From assembly GCA_900547785.1 (NCBI GenBank), contig URIB01000012.1:1-34995 (forward strand): a stretch of DNA of 34,995 nucleotides, in the 5' to 3' direction. Positions 5,341 to 13,457 of this stretch are shown one piece after another. Numbering within the stretch: position 1 is the first letter of the stretch; every line of letters begins with the position of its first letter. The position numbers were made by a program, and so were the translations under genes. The notes beneath the pieces are model-generated. The model was not told the origin of the DNA and made no database searches. It saw only the letters and a program-made list of their open reading frames with translations. Origin of the DNA: an uncultured Dialister sp. Its GTDB lineage: Bacteria; Bacillota; Negativicutes; Veillonellales; Dialisteraceae.

Positions 5341-7536
5341 TTAACCTTCCTTGGCTTCCTCTTCAGCACGGTCAACAAGCATGTGGAGCAATTTAATGCA
5401 GCATTCCGGGATATTAGTACCCGGTCCGAAGATGGCCTGCGCGCCGTGTTCGTAGAGGTAATCATAATCCTGTGCCGGGATAACGCCGCCGATGCAGACG
5501 AGGATATCTTCACGGTTATGTTTTTTCAATTCTTCTACGATAGCGGGCAACAGGGTCTTATGGCCTGCCGCCAGAGAGGAGAAGCCAACCATATGAACAT
5601 CGTTATCCACCGCATCCTGTGCCGCTTCTTCCGGTGTCTGGAACAGAGGACCTACGTCGACGTCCCAGCCCATATCTGCAAAGGATGTTGCCAATACTTT
5701 CTGGCCTCTGTCGTGACCGTCCTGACCCATCTTTGCCAGGAAAATACGGGGACGACGACCTTCAAGTTCTTCAAATCTGTCAGCCAGTTTCTTTGCTTCT
5801 TCCAGCTGTCCGGAATTATCAAATTCAGAAGAGTAAACTCCGGAAATGGTGTGAATGGTCGCATTGAAACGGCCGGATACTTTTTCAACCGCGTCGGAAA
5901 TTTCACCCAGCGACGCACGGTCATGGGCTGCCTGTACCGCCAGTTCAAGAAGGTTACCGTTATCACGGGTTTCCGCTGCTTTGGTAATCGCTTCCAGATC
6001 CCGTGCTACCGCATCAGGATCACGAATGCTTCTCAGTTTTTCCAGACGTTTAATCTGGGCATTACGTACGGCCGTATTATCAATGGAAAGAACGTTCAGC
6101 GGATCTTCTTTAGCCAGACGGTACTTGTTCAAACCGACAATGGTTTCTTTGCCGCTGTCGATATCAGCCTGGCGACGAGCCGCACATTCTTCGATACGCA
6201 TTTTCGGAAGTCCGGTGGAAATCGCTTTCGCCATGCCGCCCAGGGCTTCGACTTCCTGGATATGACCCCAAGCGCGGCGGATAATCTGGTTTGTCAAGTA
6301 TTCTACATAGTAGGAACCGCCCCAGGGATCGATGATCTTGCAGGCTTTGGTTTCATCCTGGATATAGAGCTGTGTATTACGAGCCAGACGGGCGGAGAAA
6401 TCGGTCGGAAGTGCGATCGCTTCGTCCAATGCGTTGGTGTGGAGGGACTGGGTATGTCCGAGAGCTGCCGACATAGCTTCCATACAGGTACGTGCAATGT
6501 TATTGAACGGATCCTGTTCTGTCAGTGACCAGCCGGATGTCTGGGAGTGGGTACGAAGCGCCATAGATTTCGGGTTTTCCGCGCCGAACTGTTTCAGAAT
6601 CTTTGCCCAGAGAACACGAGCCGCTCTCATCTTTGCAATTTCCATGAAATAGTTCTTTCCCTGATCCCAGAAGAAGGACAGACGTTTTGCAAAGGCATCG
6701 ACAGGAAGTCCCGCTTTTTCACCGCAGCGGATGTATTCCATACCGTCCGCTAATGTGTAGCCGATTTCCAGGTCGCAGGTAGCGCCGCATTCTTGGATGT
6801 GATAACCGGAAATGGAAATACTGTTGAATTTCGGCATATATTTCGTTGTATATTCGAAGATATCACCGATAATACGCATGGACATAGCCGGCGGATAGAT
6901 ATAGGTGTTACGAACCATAAATTCTTTCAGAATATCGTTCTGAATCGTACCGGCAAGTATTTTCTTATCTACGCCCTGTTCGATACCGGCGGAAATAAAG
7001 AATGCCAGAATCGGAAGTACGGCGCCGTTCATTGTCATGGAAACGGACATCTGGTCCAACGGAATACCTGCGAAAAGGATATTCATATCCAGCATGGAGC
7101 AAACGGAAACGCCCGCTTTACCTACGTCGCCGATAACACGGGGGTTATCCGCATCATAGCCGCGGTGTGTCGGAAGGTCGAACGCAATGGAAAGCCCTTT
7201 CTGCCCTGCCGCCAGGTTTCTGCGGTAAAACGCATTGGATTCTTCCGCCGTGGAGAACCCTGCATACTGACGCACCGTCCAGGGGCGGAATACATACATT
7301 GTGGAGTACGGTCCGCGCAGGAACGGCGGGATACCGCTCATAAAGTCAAGATGATTGCAGCTGTCATATACATCTTTGGTATAGAGGGGACCTACAGGAA
7401 TACGTTCCATGGTTTGTTCATAGAGGTCATCATAGGTTTTCCCTGTTGTTTTTTCTAAATCTTCTTTCCATGTATCATAAGAACAATGCGGATGTTCTTC
7501 CAGGTTAATTTTTGTAAAATCCGGATTCATTGCCAT
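5341..7536 (-). CDS. mutB: Methylmalonyl-CoA mutase large (catalytic, B12-binding) subunit
   Basis: A 731-residue subunit that interconverts succinyl-CoA and (R)-methylmalonyl-CoA with adenosylcobalamin. The N-terminal barrel has RQYAGFSTAEESN (substrate Tyr) and FMVRNTYIYPP (substrate-carboxylate Arg), the residues that separate methylmalonyl- from isobutyryl-CoA mutases. The C-terminal cobalamin domain starts near residue 594, with DGHDRG at 606-611 (His608 is the lower axial ligand), then GFSSLAAGH and CIGGVIP. The ATG is 1 nt after the mutA stop, with a GAGGAGG site inside the mutA end, so the pair is translationally coupled as expected for a heterodimer. The operon is preceded by a cobalamin riboswitch. 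Confidence 0.96.
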   Translation of the reverse strand: MAMNPDFTKINLEEHPHCSYDTWKEDLEKTTGKTYDDLYEQTMERIPVGPLYTKDVYDSCNHLDFMSGIPPFLRGPYSTMYVFRPWTVRQYAGFSTAEESNAFYRRNLAAGQKGLSIAFDLPTHRGYDADNPRVIGDVGKAGVSVCSMLDMNILFAGIPLDQMSVSMTMNGAVLPILAFFISAGIEQGVDKKILAGTIQNDILKEFMVRNTYIYPPAMSMRIIGDIFEYTTKYMPKFNSISISGYHIQECGATCDLEIGYTLADGMEYIRCGEKAGLPVDAFAKRLSFFWDQGKNYFMEIAKMRAARVLWAKILKQFGAENPKSMALRTHSQTSGWSLTEQDPFNNIARTCMEAMSAALGHTQSLHTNALDEAIALPTDFSARLARNTQLYIQDETKACKIIDPWGGSYYVEYLTNQIIRRAWGHIQEVEALGGMAKAISTGLPKMRIEECAARRQADIDSGKETIVGLNKYRLAKEDPLNVLSIDNTAVRNAQIKRLEKLRSIRDPDAVARDLEAITKAAETRDNGNLLELAVQAAHDRASLGEISDAVEKVSGRFNATIHTISGVYSSEFDNSGQLEEAKKLADRFEELEGRRPRIFLAKMGQDGHDRGQKVLATSFADMGWDVDVGPLFQTPEEAAQDAVDNDVHMVGFSSLAAGHKTLLPAIVEELKKHNREDILVCIGGVIPAQDYDYLYEHGAQAIFGPGTNIPECCIKLLHMLVDRAEEEAKEG

Positions 7537-7537
7537 A

Positions 7538-9817
7538 TTATTTTACCTCCTCTTCCGTAATCTTGATTCCTTTTTTCTTTTGGAGCATGCGGAGGATCTG
7601 ATAGCAATTTGCTTTGACACTGATAAATTCATCAACGCCCGCCTCACGATATACAGGTTCCAAGTCTTTCGGTGCCGCACCGGCCAGGAAAAGGACGCCG
7701 TCTCCCAGTACTTCCTTCAGACGGGGTGCAAGAGCCGGTACATCTTCAGGATAGGTGGCATCTGTAGAGCAGATAACGGCGCCGTCATAAGGAGTGCCTT
7801 TATCGTCAATACCGGCTTTCAGCGCTTCTACGCACTTATCCCAACGGGATCCCGGTTTTCCTTCATCATCCTGGAATCCTTCGTTCAGGTGGATATTAAA
7901 TTCACCGACCTGGAGGAAGCTGGTGGAGAAGTCCGCTCTCGCTTTGTGCTGCGGAATCGGTCCCATATTGGCCAAGAAGATTTCCACATTCTTGCCTGTT
8001 TCTTTTTTGTATTCCGCCGTATCCATACGGAGTCTTTCGAAACGTTCCGTCCAACGGTGGGGGTAAATTTTTCTCACTTCGATAGAACCGCCGTCCGATT
8101 TTTCGGCTGCTTTGACTTCTGCAATCGTAGCCCCTGCGGAGAAAGCGGCAATCGCTTTTTCTACCAATTCCCCTTCGCCTGCGTTTCCGATATTTGCCAA
8201 TGTATCTTTCAAGTATTCTTTGTCAATATCGGAGCGGTATTTTTCAACACCGTCGGCCAGTTCTTTTTTCAGCGCCGGCGTATCTTCCGGACGCGGTTCC
8301 AAAAGTTCTTCCGTCATATTCGGATACATATTCGTTCCGACAGCGCTGTCCTTGCGGAGTTCGAGAGCCTTGAAACGTTTATTCAGAACTTCGAGAATCT
8401 GCTGCTGCGGATATTCTTCCTGCAAGGCTTTTACAATGCCGCCGAGAGATTCGATTTTCTGGAATTCCGCCCAGATTTTTTCCGCCATCTCTTTGGTCAG
8501 GGCTTCAATCCCCCAGGAACCGCCGGCCGGATCAATCGGACGAAGCATGCCGAATTCTTCTTGAAGCATGATATGCAGGTTTCTGGCAATACGGCGGGAA
8601 AATTCATCGCCTTTACGAACGGTTTCATCATACGGTTCATTTTCATAGGTATCTACGCCGCCGACAACCGCAGAGAAAATCTGTGTCGTATTACGCAACA
8701 TGTTGACGCCGATATCATACACCGTTTTGGTAAATAAAGCCGGGCGGGCATGAATCTTGGCGGAGCGATCCGCTTCATCAGCGCCGAACGCTTTCATAAT
8801 ATTTGACCATACCTGGCGTGCCGCACGGAGCTTGGCAATTTCAATGTAGAAAATAGCTCCTGTATTAAATCCGAAATTGATAGACCGGGCAATGTCGTGG
8901 ATAGCAAGACCCCGTTTCTGCATCTGGCGGATGTACTCTACTGCCATAGCAAAGGTATAAGCGACTTCCTGGACTGCATTACAGCCGCCGCGGGAGAATA
9001 CTTCACTTCTTGCCATGATGGTTCTGAGTTCCGGTGCATTCTTTTTAGCCCAGCGGATACATTCCGCCATATCGTCATAATCCTTATCCAGAGATTCACG
9101 GAGTTTTCCGTTCCGGACAAGCTGTGCTACCGGGTTGGCCCCGATCACACCGTGCAGTTTGCTGACATCCTTTCCCTGTGCTTTTAATGCGGAAGCTACG
9201 AGTGCCAACAGACGGAGCGAAGACGCGCCGGTATACATCATGAACGGAATCTTTTCCAAATCAAGTCCGTCAAGCAGTGTATGCATATCTTCCAAAGTGG
9301 TAATGCTTACGCCGTAATCTCCCGGCTTCTCGGCATCTTTTACATCAATCCCCTCTGCCGTAGCGCTGTCAATGCGGACATTATAAACCGTAGAACCTCT
9401 GTCAATTTCATGCTTCAGAAGTTCATTATTTTCTTTAGGCAGTGTTTCATCACAAGCCTGTGCAATGCCCCAGGGAGCGCACTTATACCCGTTCACCGTT
9501 GCACCGCGCATATAGTCGCCCATGCCCGGATAATCGTCGGTCGGAAGAATATCTTCTTTCGCATCAGGACCTGTACTCTTGGTGTAAATCGGGCTGAAGG
9601 TAATCCCTTCATACGTATCGGTATACATGATTTTATCGAAAGGTTTCCCCTTCAAAAGTGCATTACATGCGTCCACCCATTCCTCATAAGCGGGTGCTGT
9701 AAATTCATCAAATTCTACTTGCGGAAATTCGGCTTTTTCATTTGATTTTCTCAAAATTTCTTCCAACTCTTTATCAGTCAGTTGTTTTACCGAATCCTGG
9801 GACTTTTGTTCATCCAT
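7538..9817 (-). CDS. mutA: Methylmalonyl-CoA mutase small (structural) subunit
   Basis: A 759-residue homologue of MutB without catalytic capacity, which pairs with MutB in the heterodimeric enzyme. The substrate-barrel region resembles the family (LRAARQVWSNIMKAFGA, DPAGGSWGIEALT). The C-terminal cobalamin-like domain (about 610-759) has no DxHxxG histidine motif: the equivalent region reads NMGPIPQHKARADFS. Loss of B12 binding is normal for small subunits. The start is supported by AAGGAGG 7 nt before the ATG. It is the first gene of the operon, about 260 nt downstream of the riboswitch. Confidence 0.95.
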   Translation of the reverse strand: MDEQKSQDSVKQLTDKELEEILRKSNEKAEFPQVEFDEFTAPAYEEWVDACNALLKGKPFDKIMYTDTYEGITFSPIYTKSTGPDAKEDILPTDDYPGMGDYMRGATVNGYKCAPWGIAQACDETLPKENNELLKHEIDRGSTVYNVRIDSATAEGIDVKDAEKPGDYGVSITTLEDMHTLLDGLDLEKIPFMMYTGASSLRLLALVASALKAQGKDVSKLHGVIGANPVAQLVRNGKLRESLDKDYDDMAECIRWAKKNAPELRTIMARSEVFSRGGCNAVQEVAYTFAMAVEYIRQMQKRGLAIHDIARSINFGFNTGAIFYIEIAKLRAARQVWSNIMKAFGADEADRSAKIHARPALFTKTVYDIGVNMLRNTTQIFSAVVGGVDTYENEPYDETVRKGDEFSRRIARNLHIMLQEEFGMLRPIDPAGGSWGIEALTKEMAEKIWAEFQKIESLGGIVKALQEEYPQQQILEVLNKRFKALELRKDSAVGTNMYPNMTEELLEPRPEDTPALKKELADGVEKYRSDIDKEYLKDTLANIGNAGEGELVEKAIAAFSAGATIAEVKAAEKSDGGSIEVRKIYPHRWTERFERLRMDTAEYKKETGKNVEIFLANMGPIPQHKARADFSTSFLQVGEFNIHLNEGFQDDEGKPGSRWDKCVEALKAGIDDKGTPYDGAVICSTDATYPEDVPALAPRLKEVLGDGVLFLAGAAPKDLEPVYREAGVDEFISVKANCYQILRMLQKKKGIKITEEEVK

Positions 9818-9897
9818 GAAAACATCCTCCTTATAATAATTTTAGACAATTTCCCAGAAAAATAATGATCCTGCTTTCCGTCCATCAAATACAGATT

Positions 9898-9948
9898 TTA
9901 TTCAAAAATGACTGCATCTTCTGATGACGCCAGAACCATTTTTTACAT
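9898..9948 (-). other. Possible start-stop codon and 13-codon mini-ORF in the mutA leader
   Basis: After the riboswitch terminator the minus strand carries a strong Shine-Dalgarno AAGGAGGTG (9961-9969), not followed by a normal gene. The next ATG (9948) is followed at once by TAA. A second ATG (9939) opens a 13-residue ORF (MVLASSEDAVIFE) ending at 9898. The mutA start is another 80 nt on. This could be a translated leader or a remnant; evidence is weak. Confidence 0.25.
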
Positions 9949-9988
9949 CGCCGATATTTGCACCTCCTTACCACGCTCTCTTATCAAT

Positions 9989-10023
9989 AAAAAACGACTA
10001 TCTGGAAAATATAACGATAGCCG
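9989..10023 (-). terminator. Terminator/expression platform of the mutA cobalamin riboswitch
   Basis: On the minus strand CGGCTATC (10016-10023) pairs with GATAGTCG (9995-10002), 8 bp with one G-U pair, followed by six T. It lies between the aptamer and mutA. Confidence 0.8.
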
Positions 10024-10036
10024 GACAAGGAAATTT

Positions 10037-10220
10037 CCAATCCCCTTCCCATCTCTCGCAGGTATAACGGTGATTTTCAGACAGATAGTTCTCCTGGCTT
10101 AAGTTCCTCATTTATACCGCCTTCCCGGTTTCCCAGTGACTTTTTTGGTATAAACTCCCTTTACAGTGGCGGGACCGCTCCGGATTATACCGGATTCTCT
10201 TTTATGCTTTCGCATCTGTC
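10037..10220 (-). promoter_or_regulatory. Cobalamin riboswitch upstream of mutA
   Basis: On the minus strand: P1 stem GACAGAT/ATCTGTC (10214-10220 with 10080-10086), B12-box core GCCACTGTAA (about 10162-10173) and a downstream L13 element (CCTGCGAGAGATGGG, about 10048-10062) that also occurs after the other two riboswitches. It controls a B12-dependent enzyme, which is not the usual target of a repressing cobalamin riboswitch. Confidence 0.92.
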
Positions 10221-10254
10221 CGCTGTATGAAATTGTCTAAATAACTACATTTTT

Positions 10255-10283
10255 AGTATAATTCATTATATTATAAGTGTCAA
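10255..10283 (-). promoter_or_regulatory. Promoter of the mutA-mutB-meaB operon
   Basis: Minus strand TTGACA (10278-10283), 17 nt, TATACT (10255-10260). It lies about 35 nt upstream of the riboswitch P1 stem, the same layout as the tandem riboswitch promoter at 3351-3379. Confidence 0.75.
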
Positions 10284-10349
10284 TCAATCTATATCTATTT
10301 ATCATATATTTTATTCTTATCTTTATATCATGAATTACAATCATTTTAT

Positions 10350-10379
10350 TTGCTTTTTTCAATATTGTTATCATATAAT
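10350..10379 (+). promoter_or_regulatory. Possible promoter of the orphan cobalamin-domain gene
   Basis: TTGCTT (10350-10355), 18 nt, TATAAT (10374-10379). The -10 is perfect and the -35 is weak. It is divergent from the mutA promoter. Confidence 0.45.
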
Positions 10380-10448
10380 GGTTGTAACATTTAATCTGAT
10401 ATTTTATTTATTCCTTGCCACCGATATCGTTTTATGAGGAGGAAACAT

Positions 10449-10943
10449 ATGGCATCCAATGAAAACAACGCATTGACCCGTGAAGCCCTTAAGCTTACCG
10501 AACAATTTGAAGAAATGGACGGCCGCCGACCGCGTCTGTTTCTTCCCGAATTAGAAGAAGATGATGATAAAGAATCCCGTAAAATAGCGGCTACCGTTTT
10601 TGCCGACCAGGGCTGGGACGTCGACGTCGGGCCTCTGCTTTCCCCGGAGGTTTCCGCACAAACCGCTGCCGATAATGATGTCCATTTCATTTTTTATACC
10701 TCAAAAAGTCCTACGATGACAAAAGCGGTTATCCCTATGTCACAAACATTGGCCATGATGGGACGGGATGATATCTTAATTGCTGTCCACCAGGCAAAAA
10801 AAGAAGATAAGGAATTGCTTTTCCGCTACGGAATTGTGGCTGCCTTTGATGAGACAGCCTCCTTTGAGGAAACCAGTCTCACCATGCTCCGCCTGCTTAT
10901 TTCTTTAGCAAAAGAAGCAGAACGGGAACCTGACGCTTATTAA
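10449..10943 (+). CDS. Orphan cobalamin-domain paralogue without B12-binding motifs
   Basis: A 164-residue cytoplasmic protein that aligns over its whole length with the C-terminal domain of MutB in this window: FEEMDGRRPRLFL versus FEELEGRRPRIFL, identical GWDVDVGPL, and DNDVH in both. The B12 contacts are all lost. MutB DGHDRGQ reads DDKESRK, the SSL segment reads TSK, and the IGG turn reads VHQ. The region before it is very acidic (EEDDDK). The start at 10449 was chosen because GAGGAGG lies 6 nt upstream; the ATG at 10434 overlaps that site. It is divergent from the riboswitch-controlled mutA and ends at a terminator. Function is unknown; binding to the mutase or MeaB is inference. Confidence 0.85.
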   Translation: MASNENNALTREALKLTEQFEEMDGRRPRLFLPELEEDDDKESRKIAATVFADQGWDVDVGPLLSPEVSAQTAADNDVHFIFYTSKSPTMTKAVIPMSQTLAMMGRDDILIAVHQAKKEDKELLFRYGIVAAFDETASFEETSLTMLRLLISLAKEAEREPDAY

Positions 10944-10990
10944 TGATTATTAAGAAATATAAAAATGGCTTTAAATATTTTTGACACACC

Positions 10991-11036
10991 ATAAAACCAG
11001 ATATGCCTGCTGATTGGCCTGCATATCCGGTTTTAT
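10991..11036. terminator. Bidirectional terminator between convergent genes
   Basis: ATAAAACC plus GATATGC (10991-11006) pairs with GCATATC plus GGTTTTAT (11021-11036), one mismatch, followed by T runs on the plus strand (and weaker ones on the minus strand). It serves the orphan gene and the autotransporter. Confidence 0.75.
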
Positions 11037-11087
11037 CATACTTTTTATATCAGGTGTACGCTGTTTTCGTCAAAACGGAATCACCTT

Positions 11088-12923
11088 CTACTTCTCCTGC
11101 ATAGCGTCCATTTTTTCCATCATGACCCGGAGCTGTGCCTCTATCCGCTCAATCTTTTCATTCTGCTTTTCTACGGTGTCCACCAGTTGTGCCTTACTCA
11201 TTGCCGCATAGGGACTGCTCTTGCCCAGTTTCACGCTGACTCCGAAGTTCACCATATTCTCACCGTTTCCGAAATTTGTCCCCACACTGAACATCATATC
11301 GGGGTTGGGACGATAAAATAAACCGATTGCCGCAGCGTTTGAATTGCGGTAATTACCAAAACCGGCGGCAACATCCCATTTGGCGGACGAATCATAGTCC
11401 TGAGGGTGTAAAGCGGCTAAAGCGGCCGCTCCCGCTCCTACCTTGTTGACCTTGCTGTCCATGCGGGTAATACGGCTATTGGCAGCTTTCAGATCCGCAT
11501 TAATAGTATTCACGTTAAACCCTACGGCTTTATTTAGCTGACCTACGGTTACAGCATCTGAATCAGCAGTGCCGTCTGCGACTCCCGTAATTTTCTTATT
11601 TCCTGCATGTAGTCCGTCGGCATCAATTTTCACGCCGCTCTCGGTAGTGATACTGGAGATGCCCGTAATTTCTTTGGCAAGCTTGATCTTCAAGGCGCCG
11701 CCCTCCGACACCACACCGATATTCTTTTCCGACAAGGCGGCCGGAGGCGCCCCGCCGAGGATTGCCAACTGCTGTCCGTTCGTTTTCGTGATGACCGTCC
11801 CGTCGTCCCCGGCAAACTGCAGGGAAGACATACCGCCGCCGGCGCCTGCGGAAGCAGGCAGTTCAAAACTGTAGGTGCCGCCGTCATTGCGGGTGAAAGT
11901 AACCGTATTCCCCGTCAATTCGACTCCTGTAGTATATTTATCCGTAAGACCTGCAATGGAAGCAACGGTGCTGGTACCGCTCGTCAGCGTAAGAGTACCG
12001 TTTCCGGTCGCACCATAGGTGACAGTGCCGCCACTAATGACCGTCCCGCCTGCTCCGCCGCCGCCTGACAGTGAAGATAAATCTACATCAAAAGATTTTT
12101 TAAAAGCATTCGTGTAAAACTCTAATTTACTGCCGTTTAATCTGGCGGATTTTAGTAACTGTCCGAAATTAGCCGCATCCGTTTCAGATTCACCGGCAGA
12201 CACATACATCAGTCGCCGGGTCGCACCGGAGCTGCCAAAAGAAACGGAATTCACCGCACCTACCGAAGAATTGTAGCCGATGGCCACACTATTCTCCAGA
12301 TGCGCTCTCGCATTGTATCCGAGCGCCAGTGCATTCTTCTCACGAGCTACCGCATTGTATCCCAAAGCCGTTGCACCCTCTTCCTCAGCACGTGCGCCGC
12401 TCCCGATGACAATGGCCTTTTGCTTTTGCGCCTTTGCCGAGTAGCCGATGGCGATGGCCTCAGTTCCATCTGCGGGAATGCCATCCGTCCCTGTTTGTGC
12501 TTCAAATCCGAAAGCTACACTGTGGTCTCCCCGGGCGTACGCGAAATGCCCTAAGGCAGATCCTCCGAGGGTCGCATAAGCCCCGTCGCCTACGGCCGTA
12601 GCGCTCACGCCCTTCGCCTTGGCCGCATTTCCCAAGGCTGTGCTGGTCTGCCCTGTGGCCTCTGCATCCGCTCCGATAGCAGTAGCGAGGTTCCCGGTAG
12701 CCTTTGCGCCTTTTCCTAAGGCCGTCTGCCCGGGATCCTTGGCAGTGCCGCTGAGGGTGATTTCGACCGACCCACTGTTGGTATTTACGCTGATGTTTCT
12801 ATTATCATCATTAGTAGTCAAGGTGGCAACATTGGCGCTTACCATGCCGTGCCCTCTCAACAGCACAGAAAGCAACAATGCCATTTTGAGGCTTTTTTTC
12901 ATGAACTTTTCCTTTTTCATCAT
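11088..12923 (-). CDS. Trimeric autotransporter adhesin (YadA-like) with C-terminal coiled-coil tail
   Basis: A 611-residue type Vc secreted surface protein. Residues 1-31 are a signal peptide (lysine-rich start, hydrophobic core, cut near VSA). Residues about 55-220 hold head repeats of the AIGxxAxA/ALGYNAxA type. A neck motif (DAANFGQLLKSA) follows, then a glycine/threonine-rich stalk, a second neck (ITGVADGTADSDAVTVGQL), and a YadA anchor barrel ending VNFGVSVKLG near 567. Unusually, 44 residues follow the barrel and form a predicted coiled coil (VEKQNEKIERIEAQL, MMEKMDAM). The start at 12923 was chosen because AAAGGAAG lies 7 nt upstream; the longer frame from 12965 adds a non-signal-like leader. 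A G9 tract lies in its predicted promoter. Confidence 0.9.
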   Translation of the reverse strand: MMKKEKFMKKSLKMALLLSVLLRGHGMVSANVATLTTNDDNRNISVNTNSGSVEITLSGTAKDPGQTALGKGAKATGNLATAIGADAEATGQTSTALGNAAKAKGVSATAVGDGAYATLGGSALGHFAYARGDHSVAFGFEAQTGTDGIPADGTEAIAIGYSAKAQKQKAIVIGSGARAEEEGATALGYNAVAREKNALALGYNARAHLENSVAIGYNSSVGAVNSVSFGSSGATRRLMYVSAGESETDAANFGQLLKSARLNGSKLEFYTNAFKKSFDVDLSSLSGGGGAGGTVISGGTVTYGATGNGTLTLTSGTSTVASIAGLTDKYTTGVELTGNTVTFTRNDGGTYSFELPASAGAGGGMSSLQFAGDDGTVITKTNGQQLAILGGAPPAALSEKNIGVVSEGGALKIKLAKEITGISSITTESGVKIDADGLHAGNKKITGVADGTADSDAVTVGQLNKAVGFNVNTINADLKAANSRITRMDSKVNKVGAGAAALAALHPQDYDSSAKWDVAAGFGNYRNSNAAAIGLFYRPNPDMMFSVGTNFGNGENMVNFGVSVKLGKSSPYAAMSKAQLVDTVEKQNEKIERIEAQLRVMMEKMDAMQEK

Positions 12924-13033
12924 AAAAGCACTTCCTTTCTTCCCTCTCAATTTCTCAGTTCTCACGGAAAACTACAGCCCCGAAAAAAACGGTTATTAAA
13001 GATGATTATAAAATAAAGTCATCTTTGCATTTC

Positions 13034-13064
13034 ATTTTATCATTGTCTACCCCCCCCCATGCAA
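13034..13064 (-). promoter_or_regulatory. Predicted autotransporter promoter with a G9 tract in the spacer
   Basis: On the minus strand: TTGCAT (13059-13064), then nine G (13050-13058), then TAGACAATGATAAAAT. The -10 may be GATAAA (17-nt spacing) or TAAAAT (19-nt spacing). Gain or loss of G changes the spacing directly, as in known phase-variable promoters. Promoter strength is uncertain. Confidence 0.5.
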
Positions 13065-13187
13065 TAGTTGATAATTAATCTTTTAAATATTTTTAGGTAA
13101 ATTTTTTCTGTCAATTTCATGGATCCTTACCGTTTTCCTATTCATCTTGTTTTTCATTCGCACCGTTAAAAAATTCTGCGCCGCCCT

Positions 13188-13233
13188 AAAAAAAACATCA
13201 AGACCATATTTGCTGTTAAATACGGTCTTGATG
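13188..13233 (-). terminator. Strong terminator with no assigned gene upstream
   Basis: On the minus strand a 16-bp stem (CATCAAGACC plus TATTT with partner strands, one G-U pair) with a 6-nt loop, followed by eight T. On the plus strand the same position is an A-C mismatch and there is no T run, so it reads on the minus strand. The nearest upstream gene (mmdC) already has a terminator at 13417-13447. It may end a small RNA starting near 13360. Confidence 0.7.
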
Positions 13234-13416
13234 AGCGAGTATTCCGAAAGCGGCAATGCTTACAAAAAGATTCGCAGCGCGTTTTATAAAAATGTGATTC
13301 TGTAAAAAATGTGGAACATTTTTCTAACAAGCCTTCTTTCCCATGAAAAAAATCGGACAGTATAACGATGTAACGGACGCAAAAGTGTACTTATTTCATT
13401 TTAAAAATGAAGCATC
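13234..13416. other. Intergenic stretch, possible small RNA
   Basis: No protein gene is visible. On the minus strand a TATACT (about 13360) and an AAAAATGT/ACATTTTT hairpin lie between two terminators, consistent with an RNA of roughly 130-170 nt, but no good -35 is visible. Confidence 0.25.
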
Positions 13417-13447
13417 AAAAAAAGCAGTGCCATAGCACTGCTTTTTT
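13417..13447 (-). terminator. Terminator of the mcm2/mmd operon
   Basis: Perfect stem GCAGTGC/GCACTGC (13424-13430 with 13435-13441), 4-nt loop, A-run before and T-run after. It lies 11 nt after the mmdC stop. Confidence 0.9.
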
Positions 13448-13457
13448 AATATTAGAA

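Noticed and set aside
5299..6528. 409-codon plus-strand ORF antisense to mutB and the start of meaB
   Set aside because: mutB is a certain gene on the other strand. The antisense frame is open because of codon bias, and its product is rich in Phe, Cys and Arg with no family features. The same holds for the long plus-strand frames over mutA, the split mutase, mmdA and lon.
10434..10448. Upstream ATG of the orphan cobalamin-domain gene
   Set aside because: The GAGGAGG ribosome binding site overlaps its first codons, so the ATG at 10449 is the real start.
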